Below, piece after piece: positions 54,549 through 63,057 of a stretch of DNA of 64,000 nt. The stretch comes from Pleurocapsa minor GSE-CHR-MK 17-07R (lineage in GTDB: Bacteria > Chloroflexota > Anaerolineae > Aggregatilineales > Phototrophicaceae): the NCBI GenBank assembly GCA_019359125.1, contig JAHHHY010000008.1:1-64000 (forward strand). The letters are read 5' to 3'. The number at the start of each line of letters is the position of its first letter. Position 1 is the stretch's first letter. The position numbers and the translations under genes are program-made. The notes beneath the pieces were generated by a model, which saw only the letters and a list, made by a program, of their open reading frames with translations, ran no database searches and was not told where the DNA came from.

Positions 54549-54588
54549 GCGAAAGGCGGCCCGTGTGTATAATGCGGCCGCCTTTCGC
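54549..54588 (+). terminator. Hairpin between binding-protein and permease genes
   Basis: A 13-bp perfect stem, GCGAAAGGCGGCC (54549-54561) with 54576-54588, and a 14-base loop. There is no T-tract, so it is more likely an attenuator or mRNA stabiliser than a full terminator. Confidence 0.65.
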
Positions 54589-54622
54589 TGTGCGTGTATA
54601 AGCCACCCCTGACCGAGACCGT

Positions 54623-55528
54623 GTGAAAGACGATTCCGACACGCTGATGACGACACTGCCCACCCCCGCGCCGCGCCCGTCGTGGCGCAAAGCGGCAATT
54701 GCCTACGCGCTGATCGCGCCGCCGCTGCTGCTGATGGTATTTCTGATATTCATCCCCGCGCTCCAGTCCACTGCACGCACACTTACGGTGGACGTGAATG
54801 GCACGCCGGGATTCACGCTTTCCCGCTATATTGCATTTTTTCAGGACCCGGTCAGCGTCTCCAATCTGATGTTCACCTTCCAGATCACGCTGATCACGCT
54901 GCTGGTCATTTTTCTCGTGTGTTTTCCGCTGGCGCTGTATCTTCGCTTCGCCAATGGCCGGCTGGCCGGCGCGGTGCAGGTGCTGGCGTTATTCCCGCTG
55001 TTCGTGCCCGGCGTGATTCTGGCCTTCGCGCTGATCCGCTTCCTGGGCACGCGCGGCACGCTCGACACCATGCTCAGCATCGCCGGATTCACCGGCTTCC
55101 GCACGCCCTACCTGAAGCCGGACGCGATCGTGTTTGGCCTGGTGTGGGAATCGATTCCGTTCACCGTGCTGGTGCTGACGGCCGGTCTGCGCCAGGTCAG
55201 CGATGCGCTGATCGAAAGCGCGCGCGATGTGGGTGCCAACAACTGGCAGATTTTCTGGCGCATCATCCTGCCACAGATTTCGCGGCCGGTGCTGATCGCC
55301 TTTTCGCTGAATTTTCTCGGCATCTTCGGCAGCTACACGATTCCGTATCTGCTGGGGCCGGCCGCGCCGCAGATGATGGGCGTCTTCATGCAGCAAACAT
55401 TCGGGCAGTATCGCCGCCCGGACGATGCCGAGACGCAGGCTGTCATCACCTTCCTGATCTGCGCCGTCGTCGGGCTGCTGTATGTGCGCACGGTGGCCAG
55501 CCAGCGTAAACAGGAGCAGGATTCATGA
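54623..55528 (+). CDS. ABC permease, subunit 1
   Basis: 301 residues with six membrane helices. The EAA loop of binding-protein-dependent permeases is SDALIESARDVGANNWQIFWRIILPQISRPVLIAFSLN. The start is uncertain: the open frame begins with GTG 54623, but ATG 54647 (MTTLPTPAPRPSW) is the first ATG; neither has a good ribosome-binding site. It pairs with the next permease, whose ATG overlaps the stop by four bases. Spermidine/iron-type (PotB/FbpB-like) is the best family guess. Confidence 0.9.
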   Translation: MKDDSDTLMTTLPTPAPRPSWRKAAIAYALIAPPLLLMVFLIFIPALQSTARTLTVDVNGTPGFTLSRYIAFFQDPVSVSNLMFTFQITLITLLVIFLVCFPLALYLRFANGRLAGAVQVLALFPLFVPGVILAFALIRFLGTRGTLDTMLSIAGFTGFRTPYLKPDAIVFGLVWESIPFTVLVLTAGLRQVSDALIESARDVGANNWQIFWRIILPQISRPVLIAFSLNFLGIFGSYTIPYLLGPAAPQMMGVFMQQTFGQYRRPDDAETQAVITFLICAVVGLLYVRTVASQRKQEQDS

Positions 55529-56400
55529 CCACACTTCAACCTGCTTCACCGGTTGTTCCCGGCTTCTGGGCGGGCACGGCGGCCAGCTTCCGCGCCATGA
55601 TCCGTCGCAACGGCTTCGGCCTGCTGGCGCTGATCGTGCTCATCCTGGTCATCCTGGGGCCGCTGTATTCGGTGGTGCTGTGGGCCTTCGCCGAGCGCTG
55701 GCAGTACCCCTCGCTGATTCCGCAGGAATTCGGCTTTACCTTCTGGGAACGAACGTTTGCGCGCGCCGACATCGCCGAGGCGCTGCCGTTCAGTATCATC
55801 CTGTCGCTGGTGGTCACGCTGCTCTCGGCAGTCATCTGCCTGCCCGCGTCGTATGCCTTCGCGCGCATGAAGTTTCGCGGACGCCAGCTCTTGTTGCTTT
55901 CGTTTCTGGCCACCAACGCATTCCCGCGTTTCGGCCTGTATATCAGCATCGCGGTGATCTTCTTCCGCCTGAACCTGATCGGCACGGTGCAGGGCGTTAT
56001 CCTGATTCAGCTGGTGAATACGCTGCTGCTGATGATCTGGATTCCGACGGCGGCGTTCCAGGGCGTGGACAAGGCGCTGGAAGAAGCCGCGCTCGATGTG
56101 GGCGCGTCGCGGTTGCGCGTGTTCATGCAGATCACGCTGCCGATGGTGATGCCTGCCCTCAGCGCTGCGCTCCTGCTCACGTTCGTCAACACCTTCTATG
56201 AGGCTCAGGGGGCGCTGCTGATCGGCCTGCCGCGCGTGGTCACCATGCCGGTGCTGATGTACTCGCTCATCAACAGCCAGCTTATCGTGCAGTATGGGGC
56301 TATCGTCTCGCTGGTATTGTGGCTGCCGTCGCTGCTGCTGCTGATCGTGGCGCAGCGGTTGCTACGCGGCGGCTATCTGACCGCGGGCTTTGGCGTATAG
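55525..56400 (+). CDS. ABC permease, subunit 2
   Basis: 291 residues, six membrane helices. The EAA motif is KALEEAALDVGASRLRVFMQITLPMVMPALSAALLLTFV. The N-terminal leader is about 25 residues of cytosolic sequence. Together with the upstream subunit it forms the heterodimeric channel for the binding protein at 53376. Translation is coupled (ATGA). Confidence 0.92.
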   Translation: MTTLQPASPVVPGFWAGTAASFRAMIRRNGFGLLALIVLILVILGPLYSVVLWAFAERWQYPSLIPQEFGFTFWERTFARADIAEALPFSIILSLVVTLLSAVICLPASYAFARMKFRGRQLLLLSFLATNAFPRFGLYISIAVIFFRLNLIGTVQGVILIQLVNTLLLMIWIPTAAFQGVDKALEEAALDVGASRLRVFMQITLPMVMPALSAALLLTFVNTFYEAQGALLIGLPRVVTMPVLMYSLINSQLIVQYGAIVSLVLWLPSLLLLIVAQRLLRGGYLTAGFGV

Positions 56401-56413
56401 GGTAAGGGTTTCC

Positions 56414-57487
56414 ATGGCAACACTTGATCTGACCGGAATTTACAAACAGTTTGGCAGCGTGACCGCTGTGCACGACGTCAATTTTCAGGTGCAGGATGGC
56501 GAGTTCATGTGCATCCTGGGGCCGTCTGGCTGTGGCAAGAGCACGCTGCTGCGCATGGTGGCGGGCTTCGAGATGCCCACCAGCGGCGATATCCGCATCG
56601 ACAGCGAGTCGGTGACGGCGCTCTCGGCCAACCGCCGCCCCACGGCGATGGTGTTCCAGAAATATACGTTGTGGCCGCACATGAAAGTCTCCGAGAATAT
56701 CGCCTTTGGCCTGCAACTGCGCCGCCTGCCGCGCGCGGTGATTGAGCAGAAGGTGAAAGAGTCGCTGGCGCTGGTCAGCCTGTCTGGCTATGAGGACCGC
56801 TATCCGGCGCAGCTTTCAGGCGGGCAGCAGCAGCGCGTCGCGCTGGCCCGTGCGCTGGTGCTGGAGCCGAAAATCCTGCTGCTGGACGAGCCGTTCAGCA
56901 GCCTGGACGCCATCCTGCGCGTGCGCCTGCGTGAAGAACTGCGACGGATTCAGCGCCGCCTGAAGATCACAGCGATTTTCGTCACGCATGACCAGGAAGA
57001 AGCCCTGACGCTGGCCGACCGCATCGCGGTTATGAATGCCGGCCATATCGAGCAGCTGGCCGCCCCGTCCGAGATTTATGCCAGCCCGTCCAGCCTGTTC
57101 GTGGCGGACTTCATCGGCGCGATGAATCTGATTCCCGGCACGGTGTCAGGCGGGCGGCTGATGCTGGGCGCGCTGCCTGTCGATGCGCCGGCGGGGCTGT
57201 CAGACGGGCCGGTGACTGTCGCGATTCGCCCCGAAGACCTGGTCGTGCTGGATGCGCCGCAGGCCAGCGCGTGGTCGATGACGGTGGAGCAGATCAGCGA
57301 TCTGGGCTACTACCGGCGTGCCATCCTGGAGATGCCGGGCATGCAGTCGCTGAAGATTTTCCTGCCCAAGGCGCTGGAGGCTCAGGAGCGCGGCACGCTG
57401 CATGTGTATGCGCGCCGCTACCTGGTGTACCGCGACGGGAATGCACCGCAGGAAGTCGTGCGGGGCCTGCCAGTCAGCGCCGCGTGA
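56414..57487 (+). CDS. ABC transporter ATPase (PotA/FbpC-type)
   Basis: 357 residues. Walker A LGPSGCGKSTLLRM, signature LSGGQQQRVALARAL, Walker B ILLLDEPFSSLDA, switch FVTHDQEEALTLADRI. The C-terminal part (about 235-350) is the TOBE/OB regulatory domain (VTVAIRPEDLVVLDAP). ATG 56414 starts the first strand and follows GGTAAGGG; the eight upstream codons are rejected. It completes the four-gene importer. Confidence 0.93.
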   Translation: MATLDLTGIYKQFGSVTAVHDVNFQVQDGEFMCILGPSGCGKSTLLRMVAGFEMPTSGDIRIDSESVTALSANRRPTAMVFQKYTLWPHMKVSENIAFGLQLRRLPRAVIEQKVKESLALVSLSGYEDRYPAQLSGGQQQRVALARALVLEPKILLLDEPFSSLDAILRVRLREELRRIQRRLKITAIFVTHDQEEALTLADRIAVMNAGHIEQLAAPSEIYASPSSLFVADFIGAMNLIPGTVSGGRLMLGALPVDAPAGLSDGPVTVAIRPEDLVVLDAPQASAWSMTVEQISDLGYYRRAILEMPGMQSLKIFLPKALEAQERGTLHVYARRYLVYRDGNAPQEVVRGLPVSAA

Positions 57488-57525
57488 AATACGGGGGCGG
57501 GAGTCTGTGCCTGCCCCCGACGACC

Positions 57526-57564
57526 CTTAAATCTGGCTTAAATGTCCCGATTCGGGATTAGAAT
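57526..57564 (+). promoter_or_regulatory. Direct-repeat box and -10 of the OmpR-type regulator gene
   Basis: CTTAAAT at 57526-57532 and 57537-57543, period 11, with spacer CTGG. A TAGAAT -10 (57559-57564) lies 15 bases further, and no -35 is visible. This is the layout of a PhoB/OmpR-activated promoter. The same box is at 63571-63588. Confidence 0.75.
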
Positions 57565-57596
57565 GAAGCCCAGGCGCGGGGTGTCGTGAAAACCAG

Positions 57597-58298
57597 ATGA
57601 ACCACATTCTCCTCATTGACGATGAACGTAAACTCACCGATCCGCTGCGCGCGTCCTTCGAGCGTTCCGGCTATCGCGTGTCGGTGGCCAATGACGGCCC
57701 GGCGGGACTGGGGCTGGCCCTGGCCGAGAAGCCGGATGTGATTGTGCTGGATGTCATGATGCCGGGGATGGATGGCTGGCAGGTGTGCCAGACGGTGCGC
57801 CAGCACAGCACCACGCCCATCATCATGCTGACAGCGCTGGACGACAGCATCGACCGGATTCGCGGGCTGGAGCTGGGCGCAGATGACTATCTCGTCAAGC
57901 CCTTTGGCTATAAAGAGCTGGAAGCCCACGTGCGCGCCATGCTGCGCCGCGTGCGGCTGGACCAGAGCGATCAGGCCCCGCAGCGCCTCAACATCGGCGA
58001 GATCACGCTCGATGCGCAGGCGCACAAAGTCTTTCGGGCGGGCAAAGAACTGGCGCTGCGCCAGAAAGAATTCGAAATCCTCACTTTGCTGATGAGCAAT
58101 CTGGGCAAGGTGGTCACGCGGGAGCGCCTGTTTGACGAGGTGTGGGGCACCGACTGGCTGGGCGATACGCGCACGCTGGATGTGCACATGAGCTGGCTGC
58201 GCGCCAAGCTGGAAGCGGATCCGGCCAACCCGGCCTACCTGCAAACGGTGCGCGGCGTGGGCTATCGCTTTGCTGACCCTGGCCAGGCAGGGTCATGA
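57597..58298 (+). CDS. OmpR/PhoB-type response regulator
   Basis: 233 residues. Receiver with Asp8-Asp9, phosphoacceptor Asp52 (VIVLDVMMPGMDGW), Thr in IMLTALD and Lys in DDYLVKPFGYKEL. The C-terminal winged helix is of OmpR type (LALRQKEFEILTLLMSNLGKVVTRERLFDEVWG, then RTLDVHMSWLRAKLE, then VRGVGYRF). It overlaps the kinase gene by four bases. A CTTAAAT direct repeat lies 54 bases before the ATG, suggesting autoregulation. Confidence 0.95.
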   Translation: MNHILLIDDERKLTDPLRASFERSGYRVSVANDGPAGLGLALAEKPDVIVLDVMMPGMDGWQVCQTVRQHSTTPIIMLTALDDSIDRIRGLELGADDYLVKPFGYKELEAHVRAMLRRVRLDQSDQAPQRLNIGEITLDAQAHKVFRAGKELALRQKEFEILTLLMSNLGKVVTRERLFDEVWGTDWLGDTRTLDVHMSWLRAKLEADPANPAYLQTVRGVGYRFADPGQAGS

Positions 58299-59725
58299 AC
58301 GTGGTGCGCATGACGATCCGCCGGCGCATCCTGTTCGTGTTCATCCTGATCGCGCTGGCGGGCGGCGTGGCGCAGTTTCTGATCGCCGGGCGCCAGCTTG
58401 AGCTGGCCACGCTGGAATTTTATCAGCATCATCTGGAGACAGATGCGCTGCTGGTGGCCGCCACTTTTGCCGAGCCGCTGGGCCACTACCTGGAAGGCGA
58501 AGACGGCGAAAGCGTCGGGAATACGCTGTCGCGTCTGCAGCAGGATGTCGGCCATAACTACCTGATCGTCGATCGCAATCTGCGGGTGATCGGCTATACG
58601 GCCAATACCGGCTACGAACAGGTCGATCGCGTGGCCGAGACGCCAGAGCTGGTGGCTGCGCGCAGCGCCCGCATTGGTGCGGATGTGCGGCCTGACCAAC
58701 TGGGTCAGGATACGCTGTATCTGGCTGTCACGGTCGTATACGAGGATGACTTCCTGGGCTATCTGGTCCTGTCAGAGTCGATGCAGCCCGCCTATAACGA
58801 GGTGACCCAGCGTTATCTCGGCCTGGCCAGCGTGACCGTGCCGGTGCTGGCGCTGGTGATCGTCGCCAGCCTGTGGATTTCTGGCACGATTGCACAGCCG
58901 CTCAGCCATCTGCACGCTTCGGCGCTGCGCATGGCCAAAGGCGAGCTGGATACGCGCATCGCGGTGACCTCGCAGGACGAGGTGGGCCAGCTTGCCGAAG
59001 CATTCAACTATATGGCCGGGCAGATCGATGCGCTGATGAAGACGCAGCGCAGCTTTGTCAGCAATGCGGCCCACGAGCTGCGCACGCCGCTGATGACGCT
59101 GAAGCTGCGCGCCGAAGCCCTGGCAGATGAATCGCTGTCCCCGGATGATAACGCGCGCTACCTGAAGGAAATTCGCCAGGAAGTCGACCATATGGCCGGG
59201 CTGGTGTCGTCGCTGCTGATGCTGGCGCGTATCGATGAGGGGCGGCATCGGCCAGATGGCGTCGTCAGCGACCCTGTCTCGATGCTGCACGACATCATGC
59301 GTCACTGGCGCATCGAGGCGGAGGCGAAAGGCGTGCGTTTCGAGGCGGAGATTGATGCAGCCCTGCCTGACCTGCCCATGAGCCCGAATGACCTGCGGCT
59401 GGTGCTGGACAATCTGCTGGGCAATGCCGTGAAGTACACGCCGTCAGGGAGCATTCAGGTGCGCGTGTCCCATGCCGTGGATGGCTTCACGCTGACCGTG
59501 CGCGATACCGGCATCGGCTTCGCCGCGGGACAGGATGCGCACCTGTTCGAACGCTTTTATCGCTCGGAGCAGGTGCGCGGACAGTTTTCTGGTAATGGGC
59601 TGGGTCTGTCGGTGGTCAAAGCGATTCTTGATCATTATGGCGCCAGCATCACAACACACAGCGACGGACCAGGGACAGGCGCGACGTTTACCGTGCGGCT
59701 GAACCCGGCCCCCGTGGCCCGATAA
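58295..59725 (+). CDS. Membrane sensor histidine kinase (HAMP)
   Basis: 476 residues. First membrane helix about 11-29, outside sensor loop about 30-175, second helix about 180-200, HAMP about 200-250 (HLHASALRMAKGELDTRIAV). HisKA has His260 (SNAAHELRTPLMTLKLR). The ATPase domain has N (LLGNAVKYTPSG), G1 (VRDTGIGFAAG), F (LFERFYRS) and G2 (GNGLGLSVVKAI). Its outer domain starts with a helical stretch and contains DRNLRVIGYTANTGYEQV, a single-PAS/dCache-like pattern. It is the partner of the OmpR-type regulator and converges on the heme/flavin operon. Confidence 0.93.
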   Translation: MNVVRMTIRRRILFVFILIALAGGVAQFLIAGRQLELATLEFYQHHLETDALLVAATFAEPLGHYLEGEDGESVGNTLSRLQQDVGHNYLIVDRNLRVIGYTANTGYEQVDRVAETPELVAARSARIGADVRPDQLGQDTLYLAVTVVYEDDFLGYLVLSESMQPAYNEVTQRYLGLASVTVPVLALVIVASLWISGTIAQPLSHLHASALRMAKGELDTRIAVTSQDEVGQLAEAFNYMAGQIDALMKTQRSFVSNAAHELRTPLMTLKLRAEALADESLSPDDNARYLKEIRQEVDHMAGLVSSLLMLARIDEGRHRPDGVVSDPVSMLHDIMRHWRIEAEAKGVRFEAEIDAALPDLPMSPNDLRLVLDNLLGNAVKYTPSGSIQVRVSHAVDGFTLTVRDTGIGFAAGQDAHLFERFYRSEQVRGQFSGNGLGLSVVKAILDHYGASITTHSDGPGTGATFTVRLNPAPVAR

Positions 59726-59727
59726 GC

Positions 59728-60420
59728 TTACGCTTCCGCTTTACTGGCGCGGCCAGCCGGGCGTGCCGGTTGAGCAATGCTTTTCCCGATGCGGATGCCC
59801 AGCAGCAGCATCACCAGCACGAATCCCCCGCCCACCAGCAGTCGGAAGCCCAGGTTCGGCCCTTCGGTGCCGGCAAACAGTCCGTGCAGCGAGACCATCA
59901 CGAAGGCAGCATAGCTGACGTAGTGCAGGCGCTTCCACGTCTTGTGGCCGAGGCGCTTCTTTAGCGGGAAGCTGAGCGTGACGATCACAATCATCCAGAA
60001 GGCCAGCGTCCCCAGCCCGACCGCCTCAGGCCGGTATGGGCCCACAAACGGGATGAACAGATCCCCCAGTGTGTAGCTGAAATACTTGTCCAGCAGCAGC
60101 AGCAGCGCGTGCCCCAGCCCCAGCAGCAGCGCCAGCCACGAGATCGTGCTGTGCATGGTCATGGACACCGGGCCGGGCGACCAGTCTTTGACAAACTGCG
60201 CGCTGATGAACAGGCCCCACAGCGTCGAGGCCAGCAGCAGCACATACGACACGATGCCGGATGAGCGCACCAGGTGCCACGAGAGCTTTGTATCCTCGTT
60301 TAGCGAAACAGTGAACATGCCGCTGTGGACCATCCATACGGCGGACAGGCTGAGCATCAGCAGGCTGACGATGATGACCAGCAGGTCGGTTCTGCGGGTG
60401 GACTGCGTTTTCTCGATCAT
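59728..60420 (-). CDS. Ferric-reductase-like heme membrane protein
   Basis: 230 residues with about six membrane helices. Histidines suitable as heme-b ligands lie in helices (KLSWHLVRSSG, MTMHSTISWLALLLGLGHALLLL, RLHYVSYAAFVMVSLHGLF), the pattern of ferric-reductase-like/MsrQ proteins. No FAD/NAD domain follows, so it is the membrane cytochrome part alone. The start at 60420 follows AGAGG by seven bases, which avoids overlap with the upstream gene. It is the last gene of a five-gene minus-strand redox operon. Confidence 0.87.
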   Translation of the reverse strand: MIEKTQSTRRTDLLVIIVSLLMLSLSAVWMVHSGMFTVSLNEDTKLSWHLVRSSGIVSYVLLLASTLWGLFISAQFVKDWSPGPVSMTMHSTISWLALLLGLGHALLLLLDKYFSYTLGDLFIPFVGPYRPEAVGLGTLAFWMIVIVTLSFPLKKRLGHKTWKRLHYVSYAAFVMVSLHGLFAGTEGPNLGFRLLVGGGFVLVMLLLGIRIGKSIAQPARPAGRASKAEA

Positions 60421-60454
60421 GGAATGCCTCTTTTGGCCGCTGCGGGCCGGATGA

Positions 60455-60928
60455 TTAGCGGAAGGTCGCCCGGATGCCGCTGGCCAGGGTTTCAATCTGC
60501 GCGGTCGTCAGTCGGGCATCCGCGTGTATGACGGTGTAAACCTGGGGCGGCATTTCGCCCTCTTGCAGTTGTTCAACCATCTCGTCCCACTCCACGCGGC
60601 TGTCCGTGGAGATATTCAGTTCATCACGGCCCTCATGCGTGTCATGCGCCACCAGCCAGCCCACCGGTGCCACGTATGAATACCAGGGGTAGACTGTCTC
60701 GTTGGAGTGACAGTCGGCGCAGGCCGAGCGCCAGAGCTGCTCCGCTTCTGGCGAGCTCCAGACCACAGTCTGCGTCACCGGCGGATTATCGAGCTGGAAG
60801 TCGGGCACGACGAAGCGGACGAGCTGCATAGCGCCGAAGATGACGATCAGCGTGCCGCCCGCCCATGGCAGCATCCGGCGCAGGATGCGGGTGCGGGGCT
60901 TCGTGTGCTGGCTGTCATTGTTGTTCAT
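60455..60928 (-). CDS. Membrane-anchored heme-binding-domain protein
   Basis: 157 residues. One N-terminal membrane helix (about 22-42) precedes an outside domain. That domain carries the c-type heme motif CADCH in LWRSACADCHSNETVYPWYSYVAPVGWLVAHDTHEGRDELN, the signature of the haem-binding domain family (PF14376). EGEMPPQVYTVIH could provide the distal Met. It would pass electrons outside the membrane, plausibly with the ferric-reductase-like protein downstream. It is preceded by a hairpin at 60960-60992. Confidence 0.88.
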   Translation of the reverse strand: MNNNDSQHTKPRTRILRRMLPWAGGTLIVIFGAMQLVRFVVPDFQLDNPPVTQTVVWSSPEAEQLWRSACADCHSNETVYPWYSYVAPVGWLVAHDTHEGRDELNISTDSRVEWDEMVEQLQEGEMPPQVYTVIHADARLTTAQIETLASGIRATFR

Positions 60929-60959
60929 GAGGTTCTCCTTACACTTGCCAGGATAAACA

Positions 60960-60992
60960 GGCTGATGCTCTCGCAGTGGGGGAGCATCAGCC
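60960..60992 (-). terminator. Hairpin between the SH3-protein and heme genes
   Basis: Stem GGCTGATGCTC/GAGCATCAGCC (60960-60970 with 60982-60992). Read on the minus strand, TGTTTATCC follows: a weak U-tract, more likely partial attenuation. Confidence 0.65.
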
Positions 60993-61003
60993 CGTCGTGA
61001 AAA

Positions 61004-62125
61004 CTAATCGTCGTCTTCAGACTCGTGTTCGTCCTCAGACTCCTGATGCTCTTCGGATTCCTCGTAATCATCATCATCATCGTCGTCACCGTTGTAGGTG
61101 CCAGTCTGCGTGCCTGAGGTGATGATCAGCGGCGCGGACTGTGCATCCAGCAGCGGGATATTGAAGACGCTCAGACTGGCGCAGTTGCCGTTCAGCACGA
61201 CGTTACCCATGGAAATCCAGGCTGATCCCGTGCTGCCGCCGACGACCGCCCAGTTGCCTTCCGGATTGCGCCCACCGACCGGGAGCACCTGGTCACGATA
61301 GGCATAATCCAGCACGCTGTAGCCGGTGCCGGGGCCGCTACGCAGATTGGCCGAACTGACGACGAGAGTGGCATTGCAGGCATCAGCGATTTCCGGCGTT
61401 ACAACAGGGCCGGATACTTCAGGCGTCTCGATGACCGTGAAGCCAGCGGCGTCAGCCGAAAGCACGCTGATACCAGCGGCGGTATCGCCGGCCAGATTGC
61501 TGCCCACCAGCGTGACCTGGTAATCGCCGGCCTGTAGCAGCATCGCCATGCCATCCACGTGCCCGCCAGTCGATTCAGAAATGACGATGCCGTTGGCATC
61601 CACCACCTGCGTGTTTGCCGTGGTGCCGGGGAAGGTCGTCGTCAGGATGCTGTCATTCGGCCCAGGCAGGTTCACCAGCACTGTGTCGCCGGGACGGTCG
61701 GTCGTCAGCGGCAGCGACACTTCTTCGTTGAGCGAGACGGACAGCCTGTCCACCAGCGTGGTATTGGCGCTCAGGGACAGCTCGGCCAGCGATTGTACGC
61801 GGACATAGGCCTCGACGACGCCGGGCAGCCGCTCCACGGTCAGGGTGTGCGAGCCGCTGTTGGGCGCGATATTCAGCTCCAGGCCGTGCAGACGGGCATC
61901 GGCGGCGCGAAAGACGACAGCCCCGGTGGCGTCGGTCAGGCGCACAGACGCGCCATTCAGATCGAGCGAGACGGCGCCGGTCGTGTCGGCAGGCAGGGTG
62001 ATGACGACGTCGATAGCCGGCGAGGCATCGTTCAGGGTGATCGGGTCGGCGGCCGTCTGCGCAAAAGCAGGGAGGGCGGCCGTCAGGCAAAGCGCGGCGA
62101 CGGCCAAAGTGACTAGACGTTTCAT
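61004..62125 (-). CDS. Secreted SH3-domain protein with acidic His/Asp/Glu tail
   Basis: 373 residues. Signal peptide ends LPAFA before QTAAD. Residues about 25-240 are beta-rich with PPC-like modules (AGDYQVTLVGSN, GSHTLTVERL). A bacterial SH3 module at about 248-315 (CNATLVVSSANLRSGPGTGYSVLDYAY, then GSTGSAWISMGNV) suggests cell-wall or protein binding. The last 30 residues are almost only Asp, Glu, His, Ser (NGDDDDDDDYEESEEHQ), a possible metal-binding or acidic surface tail. Its ATG overlaps the apbE stop. Function unknown; the operon suggests a link to redox or flavin chemistry. Confidence 0.85.
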   Translation of the reverse strand: MKRLVTLAVAALCLTAALPAFAQTAADPITLNDASPAIDVVITLPADTTGAVSLDLNGASVRLTDATGAVVFRAADARLHGLELNIAPNSGSHTLTVERLPGVVEAYVRVQSLAELSLSANTTLVDRLSVSLNEEVSLPLTTDRPGDTVLVNLPGPNDSILTTTFPGTTANTQVVDANGIVISESTGGHVDGMAMLLQAGDYQVTLVGSNLAGDTAAGISVLSADAAGFTVIETPEVSGPVVTPEIADACNATLVVSSANLRSGPGTGYSVLDYAYRDQVLPVGGRNPEGNWAVVGGSTGSAWISMGNVVLNGNCASLSVFNIPLLDAQSAPLIITSGTQTGTYNGDDDDDDDYEESEEHQESEDEHESEDDD

Positions 62126-63057
62126 GGCAGGTTCCTTTCGTAATACAGATGGGCAAAATCAGGTGTTGTGAGCACAGCGCCATCGTGGCGCACCACCAGC
62201 CCGCCGCTGTTCCACTGTGCTTGCAGCCAGGTCAGGCCGGCCTCAGCGCCGCGCAGCAGCACCGCTTTGGCATAGGCTTCGGCGGTCGTAGCATCCGGGT
62301 GGCTGATGCTGACAGACAGCACATCCGACCGGGCGGGCAGGCCTGTGCGCGGGTCGATGATGTGGTGACGCTGCGTTCCGTCGGCGGTCGTCCAGCGGCG
62401 GAAATCGGTGCCGCTGGTCACCAGGCTGGTATCGCGCAGCCACAGCGAGACGAGGGGATCGCCCGTGTGCGGGTCGGCAATCTGCGCTTCCCAGCCGGGC
62501 TGGCCTTCCGGCGCGCCGCGCGCCACCATGTCGCCGCCGATGTTGACCAGGCAGGCCCCGTATGGGGACAGGCCGTCGGCCAGATGACTGGCAGCCCAGC
62601 CTTTGGCGCTGCCGCCCAGGTCGATCGCGCTGCCTGCCGGAATCCGCACTTCACAGGACTCCGGTCGCAGCTCGATGGCCTGCCAGTCGGCGGCTGGCAC
62701 CGGCGCTGAGGCATCCGGTTGGCCGATCTCACCAAAGCTGCGCGCATAGCCATTGGCCAGCAGTGCCGGCAGCACCAGCGGGTTAAATGCCCCGTTCGTC
62801 AGCCGGGCGGCGTGCTTGGCCGCATGGATATTCTCGAACAGCACGGCGCTGACGGCGCACCACTGGCCTGCACGGTCATTGAAGCGCATCAGCTCGCTGT
62901 CTGGCCGAAAGCGCGACAGGCTGGCCTCCAGCACCTCGACCTGCGCGGGCAGTTCTGCCAGCAGCGCCAGGCCTTGTGACGCGTCGGCATCCGTCTCCAG
63001 CTGGATCGTGATGCCGCAGCCCATCGCCCGGAAGCTGGTATAGATCACGCGCTTCAT
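62122..63057 (-). CDS. apbE: ApbE-type FAD:protein FMN transferase
   Basis: 311 residues. Family motifs: FRAMGCGITIQLET at the start, AIDLGGSAKGWAASHLADGL, LVNIGGDM, TSGTDFRRWTTADG...HHIIDPRTG and TTAEAYAKAVLLRG. It moves FMN from FAD onto Thr/Ser of target flavoproteins. There is no signal peptide or lipobox, unlike classical periplasmic ApbE, so it may act in the cytosol or before export. No recognised FMN-binding target domain is seen among its operon neighbours. It overlaps both neighbours by four bases. Confidence 0.93.
   Translation of the reverse strand: MKRVIYTSFRAMGCGITIQLETDADASQGLALLAELPAQVEVLEASLSRFRPDSELMRFNDRAGQWCAVSAVLFENIHAAKHAARLTNGAFNPLVLPALLANGYARSFGEIGQPDASAPVPAADWQAIELRPESCEVRIPAGSAIDLGGSAKGWAASHLADGLSPYGACLVNIGGDMVARGAPEGQPGWEAQIADPHTGDPLVSLWLRDTSLVTSGTDFRRWTTADGTQRHHIIDPRTGLPARSDVLSVSISHPDATTAEAYAKAVLLRGAEAGLTWLQAQWNSGGLVVRHDGAVLTTPDFAHLYYERNLP

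Noticed and set aside
54566-54574. TATAAT-like sequence in the loop of the hairpin at 54549-54588
   Set aside because: There is no -35 at a proper distance, and it lies within a strong stem-loop; more likely chance.
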